A stretch of DNA of 37,988 nt from Ruminococcaceae bacterium UBA1417 (GTDB lineage: Bacteria > Bacillota > Clostridia > Oscillospirales > Acutalibacteraceae). The notes beneath the pieces are model-generated. The model was not told the origin of the DNA, ran no database searches, and saw only the letters and a program-made list of their open reading frames with translations. Positions within the stretch are counted from its first letter, which is position 1. Each line of letters begins with the position of its first letter. Below, one piece after another: positions 15,738 to 23,022 of this stretch. The stretch covers positions 11,973 to 49,960 of the forward strand of contig DBPP01000033.1 of assembly GCA_002305575.1 (NCBI GenBank), read 5' to 3'. The position numbers and the translations under genes were made by a program.

Positions 15738-16547
15738 ATGAACATTACAGGCATTTTCACAGGTGTGTTTGGCTTTCTTCTGTCGGCACTCACCGTCCTG
15801 CTCTGGATTGCATTCCCGGCTGCCGCGCTGATTTTATACCGCAAGCCGGCTGCACAGAGCCGCAAAACCCTGCTGGCGCTCAGCATTGCGGTCATCGCTG
15901 TGCTGATGCTCAGCGCAGCGTTTTCCTTTTTCATGACCCTTTCCCTGCTGGTTACCCATGATGCGCTTGGGTACAACATCGGCAGCATGCTCCTTGGGCT
16001 GGTTGGGAACGTGTTCGGCATAGTCGCCGCTGTGGCCTTTCCCATTGCCGCCTGCACGGACAAAACAGGTGAAAAACCGATGACCGGGCTTTTGCTGCTG
16101 CTCCCGATACTGCAAACGCTGTACAGCCTGATCTGCGCCGTCGCCGGCCTGCAGATCTACTCGCTCTTCGGCGGGCCCTCCGCTTTTGGCATTCTGTGTA
16201 ATCTCCTGGTGCTCGCCGCACTGGTGCTCGCGCTTGCGTGGCAGCTGACGGGTCGCAAGCCCGCGCTCACGCGCGCCGTAGTCGTTGCGGTCCCGGTCGC
16301 CTTCTGCCTCGCCCTGCTTCTCGCGCTGCTCGAAAGCGCCCAGATTTACGGCCTCAACAGCGCCGATGGTCTTTTTGCCCTCGTCAGCTTTAGCACAAAT
16401 ATCTTGTCCGTCCCGATGCGCCTGCTGTTTGCCGCGTTGCTCGCACTGGTTATCCGCGCGCTCGGTTTGGAAAAGCAGGCAGCCGCGCCGGCGTATGACC
16501 TCCCGCCTCAGCCGCCCGTTCCGCCGTACCAGCCGCCCCTCTCCTGA
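15738..16547 (+). CDS. multi-pass membrane protein of unknown function
   Basis: A 269-residue protein I do not recognise. It consists of about seven hydrophobic segments (for example residues 3-32, 45-70, 80-105, 116-138, 145-165, 180-200 and 215-240) joined by very short loops, with few charged residues. The C-terminus is a proline-rich tail, PPQPPVPPYQPP, of the kind that often reaches into the cytoplasm. The start ATG 15738-15740 has AGAAAGGA nine bases upstream. It follows the MFS gene by 40 bases and shares its terminator at 16577-16607, so the two are probably one transcript. It could be a partner or regulator of the transporter; nothing in the sequence shows this. Confidence 0.7.
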   Translation: MNITGIFTGVFGFLLSALTVLLWIAFPAAALILYRKPAAQSRKTLLALSIAVIAVLMLSAAFSFFMTLSLLVTHDALGYNIGSMLLGLVGNVFGIVAAVAFPIAACTDKTGEKPMTGLLLLLPILQTLYSLICAVAGLQIYSLFGGPSAFGILCNLLVLAALVLALAWQLTGRKPALTRAVVVAVPVAFCLALLLALLESAQIYGLNSADGLFALVSFSTNILSVPMRLLFAALLALVIRALGLEKQAAAPAYDLPPQPPVPPYQPPLS

Positions 16548-16576
16548 ACGCGTTTTGGGTTTAAAAAATTTTCACG

Positions 16577-16607
16577 GAAGCTGCCGGAAATGCCCGGCAG
16601 CTTCTTT
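16577..16607 (+). terminator. terminator after the plus-strand membrane protein gene
   Basis: GAAGCTGCCGG, six-base loop, CCGGCAGCTTC, then TTTG: a perfect 11-base-pair stem 30 bases after the stop. Confidence 0.8.
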
Positions 16608-16611
16608 GTAT

Positions 16612-16923
16612 TTGTACACATTTCACCCTTTCCACAGCGGGTCGACAAATTGTGAAAAACATGTGTTTTACCACTATACCGTGTGCTTTTCCACACTTTC
16701 CACCGAGTTTTCCACAGCCCAACTTATGCAAATTAAGTATATTTATTCGTGTCAGAAATTTGAATTTTTCCGCCGGTTTTTCCGATTTATCGCGCAGAAT
16801 TCCAATATAATCCTTATTTTTTGTCGAGCTTCAAAAAAGCTGCTCGTTTTATATTATACATTTTTTTGTATAAACGTATGCGTTTCCACGCTTTTCCACA
16901 TATCCGCAGCGAAGTTTTTCACA
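16612..16923. other. AT-rich convergent gap with a cluster of DnaA-box-like sites
   Basis: Between two converging terminators there is no coding frame but at least six 9-mers one base away from the DnaA box TTATNCACA: TTGTACACA 16612-16620, TTTTTCACA on minus 16651-16659, TTTTCCACA at 16687-16695, 16708-16716 and 16892-16900, and TTTTTCACA 16915-16923. Weaker copies (CTTTCCACA 16628, TTTCCACC 16698) lie between. The middle, about 16730-16870, is strongly AT-rich and holds an inverted repeat TTATACA/TGTATAA (16854-16873). It may bind or titrate DnaA; it lacks the CTA triplets seen at the dnaA-dnaN site. Confidence 0.55.
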
Positions 16924-16960
16924 GCAGCGGGCGCAAAATGCGGAAAACAGCGTTTGCGGC

Positions 16961-16999
16961 AAAAAAAGCGCCGGCCCCACAACGTGGGACCGGCGCTTT
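16961..16999 (-). terminator. terminator after serS
   Basis: Minus strand AAAGCGCCGGTCCCAC, three-base loop, GTGGGGCCGGCGCTTT with seven T residues. A very strong stem (one G-T pair). Confidence 0.95.
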
Positions 17000-17030
17000 G
17001 CACACCGCGTTTCAGCGGCGGTGCCATCCT

Positions 17031-18317
17031 TTATTTTTTGGGTACAATCACATCTTTGCCACCCATATACGGGCGCAGCACCTCGGGGATGCGGACGCTG
17101 CCGTCGGCCTGCAGATTGTTCTCCAAAAACGCAATCAGCATGCGCGGCGGGGCGACGACGGTGTTGTTCAGCGTGTGCGCGAGGTACTTGCCGTCCGGGC
17201 CGTTGACGCGGATGCGCAGGCGGCGCGCCTGTGCGTCGCCGAGGTTCGAGCAGCTGCCCACCTCGAAGTACTTCTGCTGGCGCGGCGACCACGCCTCGAC
17301 GTCGACCGACTTGACCTTGAGGTCCGCCAGATCGCCCGAGCAGCACTCGAGCGTGCGCACCGGAATGTCCAGGCTGCGGAACAGATCCACCGTGTTCTTC
17401 CAGAGCTTATTGTACCACATCATCGAATCCTCCGGCTTGCAGACCACGATCATCTCCTGCTTTTCGAACTGGTGGATGCGGTAGACACCGCGCTCTTCAA
17501 TGCCGTGCGCGCCCTTTTCCTTGCGGAAGCACGGCGAGTAGCTCGTGAGCGTCAGCGGCAGCTCGGCCTCGGGGAGAATCTGGTCGATGAACTTGCCGAT
17601 CATCGAGTGCTCGCTCGTGCCGACGAGGTACAGGTCCTCGCCCTCGATCTTGTACATCATCGAATCCATTTCGGCAAAGCTCATGACGCCGGTGACGACG
17701 TCGCTGCGAATCATGTACGGCGGGATCACATAGGTGAAGCCGCGGTCAATCATAAAATCGCGCGCGTAGGCAATCACAGCCGAATGCAGCCGCGCAATGT
17801 CGCCCATCAGGTAGTAGAAGCCGTTGCCGGCGACGCGGCGCGCCGCGTCCAGATCGATGCCGTTGAAACGCTCCATGATCTCGGTGTGGTACGGCACGGG
17901 GAAGTCCGGCGTAACCGGCTCGCCAAAGCGCTCGACCTCGACGTTTTCGCTGTCATCGCGGCCGATCGGCACGCTTGGGTCGATGATATTCGGGATCGTC
18001 ATCATGATTTTGAGGATGCGCTCGTCGAGCTCCTTTTCCTTCGCCTCAGCGGCGAGCAGCTCGTCGGACTGCGCCTTGACCTGCGCCTTGACCTGCTCGG
18101 CCTCGTCGCGCTTGCCCTGGCCCATCAGCGCGCCGATCTGCTTCGAAAGCTTGTTGCGCGAGGCACGCAGGCCGTCGGCCTTCTGCTGCGTCTGGCGCTT
18201 CTCCACGTCGAGCGCGATCACTTCGTCGACGAGCGGCAGCTTCGCGTCCTGGAACTTCTTTTTGATGTTCTCGCGGACAACGTCCGGGTTTTCTCTCAGA
18301 AACTTAATGTCAATCAT
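17031..18317 (-). CDS. serS: seryl-tRNA synthetase
   Basis: SerRS charges tRNA-Ser with serine through a seryl-adenylate. The 428-residue protein starts MIDIKFLRENPDVVREN and has the long N-terminal tRNA-binding coiled coil (about residues 30-100, KRQTQQKADGLRASRNKLS). Class II motif 2 is CFRKEKGAHGIEERGVYRIH and motif 3 is GSCSNLGDAQARRLRIR. Length is normal. It begins only 16 bases after parB, with no T-box leader between, so it is probably read from the parA promoter or a weak internal one. In many Firmicutes serS has a T-box; the coupling to the partition genes here is noteworthy. Confidence 0.97.
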   Translation of the reverse strand: MIDIKFLRENPDVVRENIKKKFQDAKLPLVDEVIALDVEKRQTQQKADGLRASRNKLSKQIGALMGQGKRDEAEQVKAQVKAQSDELLAAEAKEKELDERILKIMMTIPNIIDPSVPIGRDDSENVEVERFGEPVTPDFPVPYHTEIMERFNGIDLDAARRVAGNGFYYLMGDIARLHSAVIAYARDFMIDRGFTYVIPPYMIRSDVVTGVMSFAEMDSMMYKIEGEDLYLVGTSEHSMIGKFIDQILPEAELPLTLTSYSPCFRKEKGAHGIEERGVYRIHQFEKQEMIVVCKPEDSMMWYNKLWKNTVDLFRSLDIPVRTLECCSGDLADLKVKSVDVEAWSPRQQKYFEVGSCSNLGDAQARRLRIRVNGPDGKYLAHTLNNTVVAPPRMLIAFLENNLQADGSVRIPEVLRPYMGGKDVIVPKK

Positions 18318-18333
18318 GTTGTCATACCCTCCG

Positions 18334-19188
18334 TTATGGATTATTTAATTTGAGCTCATCCAGCAGATTTTTCAAATCGTCCTCGCCGTAAAATTCGATC
18401 GTGAGGACGCCCTTTTTCTTCGTCCCGCCGACGTGTACGACGCGGTTCAGCGTGTCGCGCAGGGCAAGTTCCGCCTCGTCGTAGTAGCGGATGCGGCGCG
18501 CGGGGCGTGTCGCCGCGGGCTTTTCCGCATTCGCCCGTTTGGCCATTTGCTCCAGCGCACGCACAGAAAGGTCCTCCTGTACGGTGCGTTTAGCCGCCGC
18601 ACGCATCGCCGATTCATCCTTGAAGCTCAAAAGCGTGCGCGCATGGCCGGCCGTGAGTTTGCCCTGCGCCAGCAGCTCGCGCAGTTCTTCCGGCAAATTT
18701 AAAAGCCGCAGCGCGTTTGTGACCGCCGGTCGGGACTTGCCGACCGTTTTGGAAATTTCATCCTGCGTAAAGCCAAACTCCTCCATCAGCGCGTGATAGC
18801 CCTGCGCCTCCTCAAGCGGGCTTAGATCCTCGCGCTGTAAATTCTCGATCAGCGCAATCTGCATGACCTCACTGTCGGTCAGCTCGCGGATCATTGCCGG
18901 CACCGCGGTGAGTCCCGCCATGCGGGCGGCGCGCCACCGGCGCTCACCAGCCACAATCTGATAGCCGCCCGAAAGCAGCGGCCGCACGAGCAGCGGCTGC
19001 AAAACGCCGTGCTGCGCAATCGAATCCGCCAGCTCGCGCATCGCTTCCTCGCTGAACGCCTTGCGCGGCTGGTTCCGGTTCGGTTCCAGCTCATTGATGT
19101 TCAGCTCGACCGCGCCGCCGTCGTCCGCGCGCGCGTTGTCGTGAAAAATTGCGTCAAGCCCCTTGCCGAGGCCGCCTTTTTTCGCCAT
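18334..19188 (-). CDS. parB: chromosome partitioning protein ParB (Spo0J)
   Basis: ParB is a CTP-dependent DNA clamp that loads at parS and spreads to organise and segregate the origin. The 284-residue protein begins MAKKGGLGKGLDAIF, the segment that in relatives stimulates ParA ATPase. The CTP-binding domain follows with GGYQIVAGERRWRAARMAG and LIENLQREDLSPLEEA, then the helix-turn-helix TQDEISKTVGKSRPAVTNAL at about residues 140-165 and a C-terminal dimerisation region. ATG 19186-19188 has AAAGGA upstream; the frame continues further but only as shadow of parA. It lies 20 bases after parA and 16 before serS. Confidence 0.96.
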   Translation of the reverse strand: MAKKGGLGKGLDAIFHDNARADDGGAVELNINELEPNRNQPRKAFSEEAMRELADSIAQHGVLQPLLVRPLLSGGYQIVAGERRWRAARMAGLTAVPAMIRELTDSEVMQIALIENLQREDLSPLEEAQGYHALMEEFGFTQDEISKTVGKSRPAVTNALRLLNLPEELRELLAQGKLTAGHARTLLSFKDESAMRAAAKRTVQEDLSVRALEQMAKRANAEKPAATRPARRIRYYDEAELALRDTLNRVVHVGGTKKKGVLTIEFYGEDDLKNLLDELKLNNP

Positions 19189-19208
19189 ATTCCAAGTCCT
19201 TTCTCTGG

Positions 19209-19973
19209 TTATCGGTTTTTCTTCAGGATCTCGTCCGCCAGCGCGCTGTAGGCCTGGCTGCCCTTGTTGCTGCGGTCGTAATAGAGGATGGGCTGCCCAT
19301 AGCTCGGCGCCTCCGAAAGGCGCACCGTGCGCGGGATCACGGTCGCAAATACCTTGCGCGGAAAATATTTCTTGATTTCCGTCACGACCTGTTGCGTCAG
19401 ATTGAGCCGACCGTCGTACATGGTGAGCAGCACGCCCTCGAGCTCCAGCCGGTCGTTGTACCGGCGTTTCACGGCCTGCACGCTGTTCATCAGCTGTGAA
19501 AGCCCCTCGAGCGCGTAATACTCGCACTGCACCGGAATCAAAACGGAATCCGCCGCGTTCAGCGCGTTCGTTGTGATCAGCCCAAGCGAAGGCGGACAGT
19601 CGATCAGGATGAAATCGTAGGCGGCGCGCAGCGAAGCCAGCGCGTTTTTGAGGACGGCCTCGCGTCCCGCCACATCCGCCAGTTCAATTTCCGCCGCGGC
19701 AAGATCCGCTGAAGACGGAATCACCGAGAGCTTATCAAACTTGGTCTGCAGCACGGCGTCCTGCGCCTTTGCGCCGTTGATCAGAATATCGTAGGACGTC
19801 GTCTTTAAGCTGCGGCGGTCAAATCCGACGCCGCTCGTCGAATTGCCCTGCGGGTCAATGTCCACGAGAAGCGTCTTCTTCCCCTTCGCGCCGAGACACG
19901 CGGCGATATTGACCGCGCTCGTGGTCTTGCCCACACCGCCCTTTTGGTTTGCAACGGCGATCACCTTGCCCAT
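19209..19973 (-). CDS. parA: chromosome partitioning ATPase ParA (Soj)
   Basis: ParA is a deviant Walker ATPase that moves ParB-bound origins and, in B. subtilis, also controls DnaA. The 254-residue protein starts MGKVIAVANQKGGVGKTTSA, with the signature lysine at 11 and the P-loop to Thr18, then LVDIDPQGNST (Walker A') and FILIDCPPSLGLIT (Walker B). Length matches Soj. ATG 19971-19973 has AAAGGAG upstream; longer frames run through parS and the promoter. It is first of a parA-parB-serS unit with a promoter at 20034-20062. Confidence 0.96.
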   Translation of the reverse strand: MGKVIAVANQKGGVGKTTSAVNIAACLGAKGKKTLLVDIDPQGNSTSGVGFDRRSLKTTSYDILINGAKAQDAVLQTKFDKLSVIPSSADLAAAEIELADVAGREAVLKNALASLRAAYDFILIDCPPSLGLITTNALNAADSVLIPVQCEYYALEGLSQLMNSVQAVKRRYNDRLELEGVLLTMYDGRLNLTQQVVTEIKKYFPRKVFATVIPRTVRLSEAPSYGQPILYYDRSNKGSQAYSALADEILKKNR

Positions 19974-20033
19974 AATTTGCCGTGCTCCTTTCGCTGTTTC
20001 TCTCTCCATCGCATTCAAATCGCATGTACAGTT

Positions 20034-20062
20034 ATTGTAGCACACTTTCCCGCGGGAATAAA
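20034..20062 (-). promoter_or_regulatory. parA promoter with palindrome in the spacer
   Basis: Minus strand TTTATT (20057-20062), 17-base spacer, TACAAT (20034-20039). The spacer and the edge of the -35 are filled by the perfect 12-base palindrome TTCCCGCGGGAA (20047-20058), an operator-like position. Confidence 0.55.
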
Positions 20063-20093
20063 GAGCAAAATGCAGTTTTTGACGGTTTTGGAA

Positions 20094-20109
20094 TGTTTCA
20101 CGTGAAACA
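20094..20109. other. parS centromere site (perfect palindrome)
   Basis: TGTTTCACGTGAAACA is a fully palindromic 16-mer that matches the bacterial parS consensus bound by ParB. It lies in the noc-parA gap, directly beside a large inverted repeat. Confidence 0.95.
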
Positions 20110-20154
20110 ACGCAAAAGGACCGCCGGTTTTTTGCCGGCAGCCCTTTTGCGTTG
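20108..20154 (-). terminator. large stem-loop after noc, abutting parS
   Basis: Arms CAACGCAAAAGG (20108-20119) and CCTTTTGCGTTG (20143-20154) pair perfectly, with an inner GCCGG/CCGGC stem and a six-base A/T loop. It starts 25 bases after the noc stop, so it probably ends noc transcription, but the U-run is short (GTTTC). Its edge shares two bases with parS. Confidence 0.55.
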
Positions 20155-20178
20155 TGGGAAATGAATAAGGGAATGGGT

Positions 20179-20979
20179 TTACCTCGTACTCGAATTGGAT
20201 TTGGGGATGCGCACGACGCACTCATAATAGTCGTCGGTCTCCCGCTTCTGGGAAACAGCCCGGATGCCGGCGCTCTTCATCGCCTTGACCGCGTGGTCAA
20301 TCGTGTTGAGAAACAGGCGGACATCTTTTGCGACAAACATCCGCTTCGGCTTTTTGGCCGGTTCCGTTTCCTCCAGCGCCGACTGCACAAGCGCCTCCGT
20401 CTGGGCAACGTTAAGCCTGCGCTCGACGATCGCCTTCAATAGCTGTACGCGCCGGATCGGATCCTCGACGCGCAGCAGCGCGCGGGCGTGCCGTTCCGTG
20501 AGCCGGTTTTCCAGAATAATCCGCTGCTCCTCACTTGAAAGGCGGAGCAGGCGGACCTTATTGGCCAGGGCGGGCTGGCTCATGCCGAGCCGCCGCGCCG
20601 TTTCCTCCTGTGTCATCGCGCGTTCCCGCATCAAAGCGTAGATTGCCGCGGCCTCTTCAAAAAAATTCAAATCACTGCGCTGCATGTTCTCGACCAGCGC
20701 GAGCACCGCGCCTTCCGGGGCGCTGTACTCCTGCACGATCGCCGGGATGGTCTTGAGGCCCGCCATTTTGGAGGCGCGCCACCGCCGTTCGCCTGCGACA
20801 AGGACGTAGCCGTCCCGGCCGCGCCGGACGATGATCGGCTGCAAAAGACCGTTTTCCCGGATGCTTTCGGCCAGCTGTTCCAGCTCGGCCTTCGGGAAAT
20901 CCTTGCGCGGCTGGTTGGGATTGGGCACAATGCGGTCGGGAGAAAGCTCCACGAGCTTTTTTCTTTCACTGAAAACCAT
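20179..20979 (-). CDS. noc: Noc-like nucleoid occlusion protein (ParB family)
   Basis: A 266-residue ParB paralogue. It has the CTP-binding motifs GYVLVAGERRWRASKMAG and VENMQRSDLNFFEEAA, the helix-turn-helix TQEETARRLGMSQPALANKV, and the segment RLTERHARALL followed by IVERRLNVAQTEALV, which resembles B. subtilis Noc more than ParB. Noc binds its own DNA sites near the origin and tethers them to the membrane to block division over the nucleoid. In B. subtilis this needs an N-terminal amphipathic helix; here the protein starts MVFSERKKLVELSPDR, so that helix is missing or very short. GAGGAGGG precedes the ATG. A second ParB acting at parS is the alternative reading. Confidence 0.85.
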   Translation of the reverse strand: MVFSERKKLVELSPDRIVPNPNQPRKDFPKAELEQLAESIRENGLLQPIIVRRGRDGYVLVAGERRWRASKMAGLKTIPAIVQEYSAPEGAVLALVENMQRSDLNFFEEAAAIYALMRERAMTQEETARRLGMSQPALANKVRLLRLSSEEQRIILENRLTERHARALLRVEDPIRRVQLLKAIVERRLNVAQTEALVQSALEETEPAKKPKRMFVAKDVRLFLNTIDHAVKAMKSAGIRAVSQKRETDDYYECVVRIPKSNSSTR

Positions 20980-21026
20980 ACCGCACCCTCCTCGCCGATG
21001 ACACCACAGGGCCTGTCCTCCCTGCG

Positions 21027-21035
21027 TTTATAGCA
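21027..21035 (-). promoter_or_regulatory. extended -10 promoter candidate for noc
   Basis: Minus strand TGCTATAAA with no good -35. A small inverted repeat ACAGG-G-CCTGT (21006-21016) sits just downstream of the likely start of transcription. Confidence 0.45.
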
Positions 21036-21088
21036 TAGCACACACGGGGTACAGATTTTGCCGGAATGTGTCACCCAAAAAATATTTC

Positions 21089-21116
21089 TTGTTTTTTCTG
21101 TTTTCCGTGCTATAAT
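21089..21116 (+). promoter_or_regulatory. promoter of the plus-strand GNAT gene
   Basis: TTGTTT (21089-21094), 16-base spacer, perfect TATAAT (21111-21116), 32 bases before the start codon. Confidence 0.65.
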
Positions 21117-21148
21117 GGCTGTAATATTTTCGAAATGGGGCGAAGACC

Positions 21149-21697
21149 ATGATTTTTCCGGAACAGAATTTTCGCTTGAAGGATGGACGTGCGTGCACGC
21201 TGCGCGCCGCACAGCCGGAGGATGCCGCCGCTATGCTGGAATACCTGCGCGTCACAGCTGGGGAAACGCCATATCTGCTGCGAGAGCCGGACGAAGTCGA
21301 CATGTCGACCGAGCAGGAGGCGGATTTTATCCGGGGCATGCGCGATAACCCGCGCGCGCTGATGCTGCTGGCTCTTGTGGACGGCGATTGCGCGGGCTGC
21401 TGCTCCGTGATGCCCATTGGCACGCGCAGCCGTGTGCGCCACCGCTGTGAAGTCGCAATTGCGCTGTACCAGAAGTACTGCGGGCTCGGTCTGGGTCGCA
21501 CGTTGCTGCAGACCGCCGTGGACACCGCCAAAACCATCGGTTACGAACAGGCGGAACTGAGCGTTGTGCGCGGCAACGACCGCGCGCTGCGCCTCTATGC
21601 GCACCTCGGCTTCGAACGCTGCGGCACGCTCCCGCACACGCTGAAATACCGGGACGGCCACTACGCCGATGAAATTTTGATGGTCAAAATGCTGTAA
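21149..21697 (+). CDS. GNAT family N-acetyltransferase
   Basis: A 182-residue acetyltransferase of the RimI/PhnO-like type. After a short N-terminal strand (FRLKDGRACTLRAAQPEDA) come the acetyl-CoA loop YCGLGLGRTLLQTAVDTAK near residues 110-130 and the closing motif GNDRALRLYAHLGFERCG. The target is unknown. The gene is divergent from noc, has its own promoter and two terminators, and runs against the replication fork, so it looks like an insertion into the otherwise co-oriented origin cluster. Start ATG is preceded by a weak GGGGCGAAG site. Confidence 0.87.
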   Translation: MIFPEQNFRLKDGRACTLRAAQPEDAAAMLEYLRVTAGETPYLLREPDEVDMSTEQEADFIRGMRDNPRALMLLALVDGDCAGCCSVMPIGTRSRVRHRCEVAIALYQKYCGLGLGRTLLQTAVDTAKTIGYEQAELSVVRGNDRALRLYAHLGFERCGTLPHTLKYRDGHYADEILMVKML

Positions 21698-21700
21698 GCG

Positions 21701-21728
21701 AAGCGCTCTTGGAAACACAGCGCTTTTT
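21701..21728 (+). terminator. first terminator after the plus-strand GNAT gene
   Basis: AAGCGCT, 11-base loop, AGCGCTT, TTT, immediately after the stop codon. Confidence 0.6.
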
Positions 21729-21736
21729 GAGCACAG

Positions 21737-21775
21737 AAAAAGGGAGGACGCGCAATCCTCCCTTTTGTTTTTCCA
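21737..21775. terminator. bidirectional terminator between two GNAT genes
   Basis: AAAAGGGAGGA, seven-base loop, TCCTCCCTTTT and further T residues; flanking A and T runs let it work for both convergent transcripts. Confidence 0.88.
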
Positions 21776-21785
21776 TGTCGCACCG

Positions 21786-22223
21786 TTACAGGTACTTTTT
21801 GAAACCCTTGACCGCGCTGTAGCCGATGGCATCGTAAAACTTGTGCGCGCCGGTGCGGTTCAACCCGGAAACAAGGATGCAGTAATGGCAGTCCTTTTCC
21901 CGGCCCCAGTTTTCGATAAATTCAAACATGCCGCGCCCGACGCCCCGGCCTCGGTATGCCGCATCGGTCACGACGTTCTCGACAAGCAAAATCGGCCTGC
22001 ACGCCCCGCAGATGTCTTCAAACGCCACGCCGAGCAACGAGCCGCAAAGCGCTCCGGTTTCGGTATCCTCCGCAACGAGCAGGAAGCAGTCCGGGTTGCG
22101 GTCAAGCTTCTCCATTTTCTCCGCCATTTTGGCAGGATCGGCCAAGGACTCCGAAAGCTGGTTGAGCAGCGGGTTGAGTTTCGGGATGTCATCGGTTTTG
22201 GCTTTTCGGTAGCAAAGCTGCAT
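21786..22223 (-). CDS. GNAT family N-acetyltransferase
   Basis: A 145-residue acetyltransferase that begins MQLCYRKAKTDDIPKLNPLL. The acetyl-CoA loop is VVTDAAYRGRGVGRGMFEF at about residues 86-104, and the C-terminal motif is GLNRTGAHKFYDAIGY. The substrate is not known. ATG 22221-22223 is chosen because AAAGGAGAG lies upstream; a TTG eight codons earlier would place that site inside the gene. It follows the HAD gene by 42 bases and probably belongs to the same transcript as rsmG and HAD. Confidence 0.87.
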   Translation of the reverse strand: MQLCYRKAKTDDIPKLNPLLNQLSESLADPAKMAEKMEKLDRNPDCFLLVAEDTETGALCGSLLGVAFEDICGACRPILLVENVVTDAAYRGRGVGRGMFEFIENWGREKDCHYCILVSGLNRTGAHKFYDAIGYSAVKGFKKYL

Positions 22224-22265
22224 ACTGTGTTTCTCTCCTTTTCTCAAACGGTTCTTCTGCGCGCG

Positions 22266-22994
22266 TTACCGCGTCGCACGGTCCAGCGCCTCGAGCAGCG
22301 CATCCCAGCTCTGAATGCGCAGGTGCGCGCATTGCGGCATCGTTTGGGGCACATCGCGGCCGGCCGCCGCAGGGGTGTACCAGACCGGAAACAGGCCGGC
22401 CGCCGCCGCGCCCTCGATGTCGGCCTGCGGATTGTCGCCGCAGAACCAGACGTCCTGCGCGGAAAGCCCGCTCTTTTGCAGGGCGATCTCGAACAGCAGG
22501 CGGTTGGGCTTGCGCAAGAAATAATCGCTCGAGGTCAGCACAAATTCAAATTGGTTTTCCGGCAACAGGCGCTGGAGCCGCTGCGTCAGCGCCGCACCCG
22601 ACCAGGCCAGGTTGCTGATGACGCCGGTGCGGATGCCCCGCGCCTGCAATGCGCGCAGCATTTCGTCTGCGCCGGGCATGATGACCGCGGGTGCCGCCGC
22701 GTCCCAGAACACCATCTCCATTTCAAGCGGCGTCAGGGAAAACTCGATGCCAAGCCACGCATACAGCGTGCGGTCCACGATTTGCGCTGGAATTTCGTAG
22801 CCCAGCGTGCGGACCGCCCCGGCGTGCTGCCCGTAAACGACGTCCACCGCGCGGCGCACGTCCTCGAGCGTGAAACCGTGCGGATTTTTCACCGCATACC
22901 GGAGCAGTTCGGCGTTGCCGCGCACCGGGTCAAAGTCCCGCTCGCCCAGCAGCGTCTGTCCGTAGTCAAACAGGATCATCTTCGGATATTGCAC
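22266..22994 (-). CDS. HAD superfamily hydrolase with altered motif I
   Basis: A 242-residue HAD subfamily I protein with helical cap. Motif I is ILFDYGQTL: the nucleophile Asp10 is present, but the second aspartate of DxD, which acts as acid/base in phosphatases, is Gly12. Motif II is GVISN, motif III the lysine in SDYFLRKPNRL, and motif IV WFCGDNPQADIEGA. Changes at this position also occur in other HAD branches such as phosphonatases, so the reaction may not be simple phosphate release. Start is GTG 22992-22994 with AAAGGAGG upstream; Met6 is an alternative. It lies 28 bases after rsmG. Confidence 0.85.
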   Translation of the reverse strand: MQYPKMILFDYGQTLLGERDFDPVRGNAELLRYAVKNPHGFTLEDVRRAVDVVYGQHAGAVRTLGYEIPAQIVDRTLYAWLGIEFSLTPLEMEMVFWDAAAPAVIMPGADEMLRALQARGIRTGVISNLAWSGAALTQRLQRLLPENQFEFVLTSSDYFLRKPNRLLFEIALQKSGLSAQDVWFCGDNPQADIEGAAAAGLFPVWYTPAAAGRDVPQTMPQCAHLRIQSWDALLEALDRATR

Positions 22995-23022
22995 GGGAAC
23001 GCCTCCTTTTCGTCTGCGTGAA

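Noticed and set aside
18318..18400. T-box leader for serS
   Set aside because: Only 16 bases of spacer; no specifier or T-box motif.
19460..19475. GTTTCACGG inside parA as a third parS
   Set aside because: Only one half of the palindrome is present.
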